This document shows positions 63,791-64,000 of a stretch of DNA of 64,000 bases, one piece after another. The notes under the pieces are model-generated. The model worked only from the letters and a program-made list of their open reading frames with translations, did no database searches and was not told where the DNA came from. This DNA comes from Pycnopodia helianthoides (lineage: Eukaryota > Echinodermata > Asteroidea > Forcipulatida > Asteriidae). Location: assembly GCA_032158295.1 (NCBI GenBank), contig CM063255.1, positions 15,776,094 to 15,840,093 of the forward strand, written 5' to 3'. Both the position numbers and the translations under genes were made by a program. Within the stretch, counting starts at the first letter, position 1, and the number at the start of each line of letters is the position of its first letter.

Positions 63791-64000
63791 CCGAAACGGT
63801 TATTGGTTATGACCGCCAAAACGTAGCCCAGTCGTACACTGTGTGCACCAGGGGTAGTTTATGTCAAAAAGAATTTGGTAACAAGGGGATTAATGGGTCG
63901 TATATTTTTGAACATGGCTTCGCATACAGTGTAGAAAAAAATACTGAGTGCTTTGAGATGCCCTTGGGCGTGATTAAGCGCTGTACAAGAATTGCGGGTT
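63791..64000. other. window end, INTS9 intron
   Basis: No next INTS9 exon is visible by the end of the window. AAGCGCTGTACAAGAATTGCG is another repeat-tail-like sequence. Confidence 0.5.

Overview
The window is animal nuclear DNA. Its genes are split by GT-AG introns, most of the sequence is intron or interspersed repeat, and there are no operons. Gene content (a SATB/Compass-type homeobox gene, RDM1, INTS9 and an expanded intronless rhodopsin-like GPCR family), together with dense tRNA-derived SINEs and TTAA-flanked short inverted-repeat elements, suggests a marine invertebrate deuterostome, most likely an echinoderm. The phylum is inferred; no species is claimed.

Layout. 1-3994 is a satellite of about eighty 50-bp units, each with a BamHI site (GGATCC), fading into degenerate units up to about 4290. 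4300-6640 is repeat-rich, with a LINE 3' fragment and a TTA microsatellite. 6648-13606 (+) is a four-exon homeobox gene: CMP/ULD domain, CUT-like domain and two atypical homeodomains. Its last two exons carry several reading-frame breaks. 13607-27800 has no gene I can support; it holds SINEs, hairpin MITEs and a 74-bp tandem array (25131-25990). 27809-32594 (-) is a complete six-exon RDM1 gene. 32789 to beyond 62401 (+) is INTS9: twelve coding exons are visible and the 3' part lies outside the window. RDM1 and INTS9 are head to head, with 191 bp between their outermost start codons.

The most striking structure is inside INTS9. The 16.2-kb intron 8 (41079-57327) holds five near-identical intronless class A GPCR genes on the opposite strand, in a tandem array with a period of about 2.2 kb (44452-54339). 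The copies differ mainly in TM2, extracellular loop 1 and TM3, and they form mosaics of one another, as expected from ongoing unequal crossover and gene conversion.

Functionally, INTS9 is a core subunit of the Integrator snRNA/mRNA-processing complex and RDM1 is a RAD52-motif/RRM nucleic-acid-binding protein. The homeobox gene encodes a putative transcription regulator, and the receptors are probably orphan chemosensory or neuropeptide-type receptors. Beyond the shared RDM1/INTS9 promoter region and the nesting of the receptors in INTS9, I see no evidence that these genes act together.

Several repeat families have clear structure. They include TTAA-target MITEs caught inside SINEs with the TTAA duplicated, a four-unit tRNA-like tandem block bounded by a 13-bp inverted repeat, hairpin elements next to INTS9 splice acceptors, and a triplicated INTS9 exon-9 donor region.
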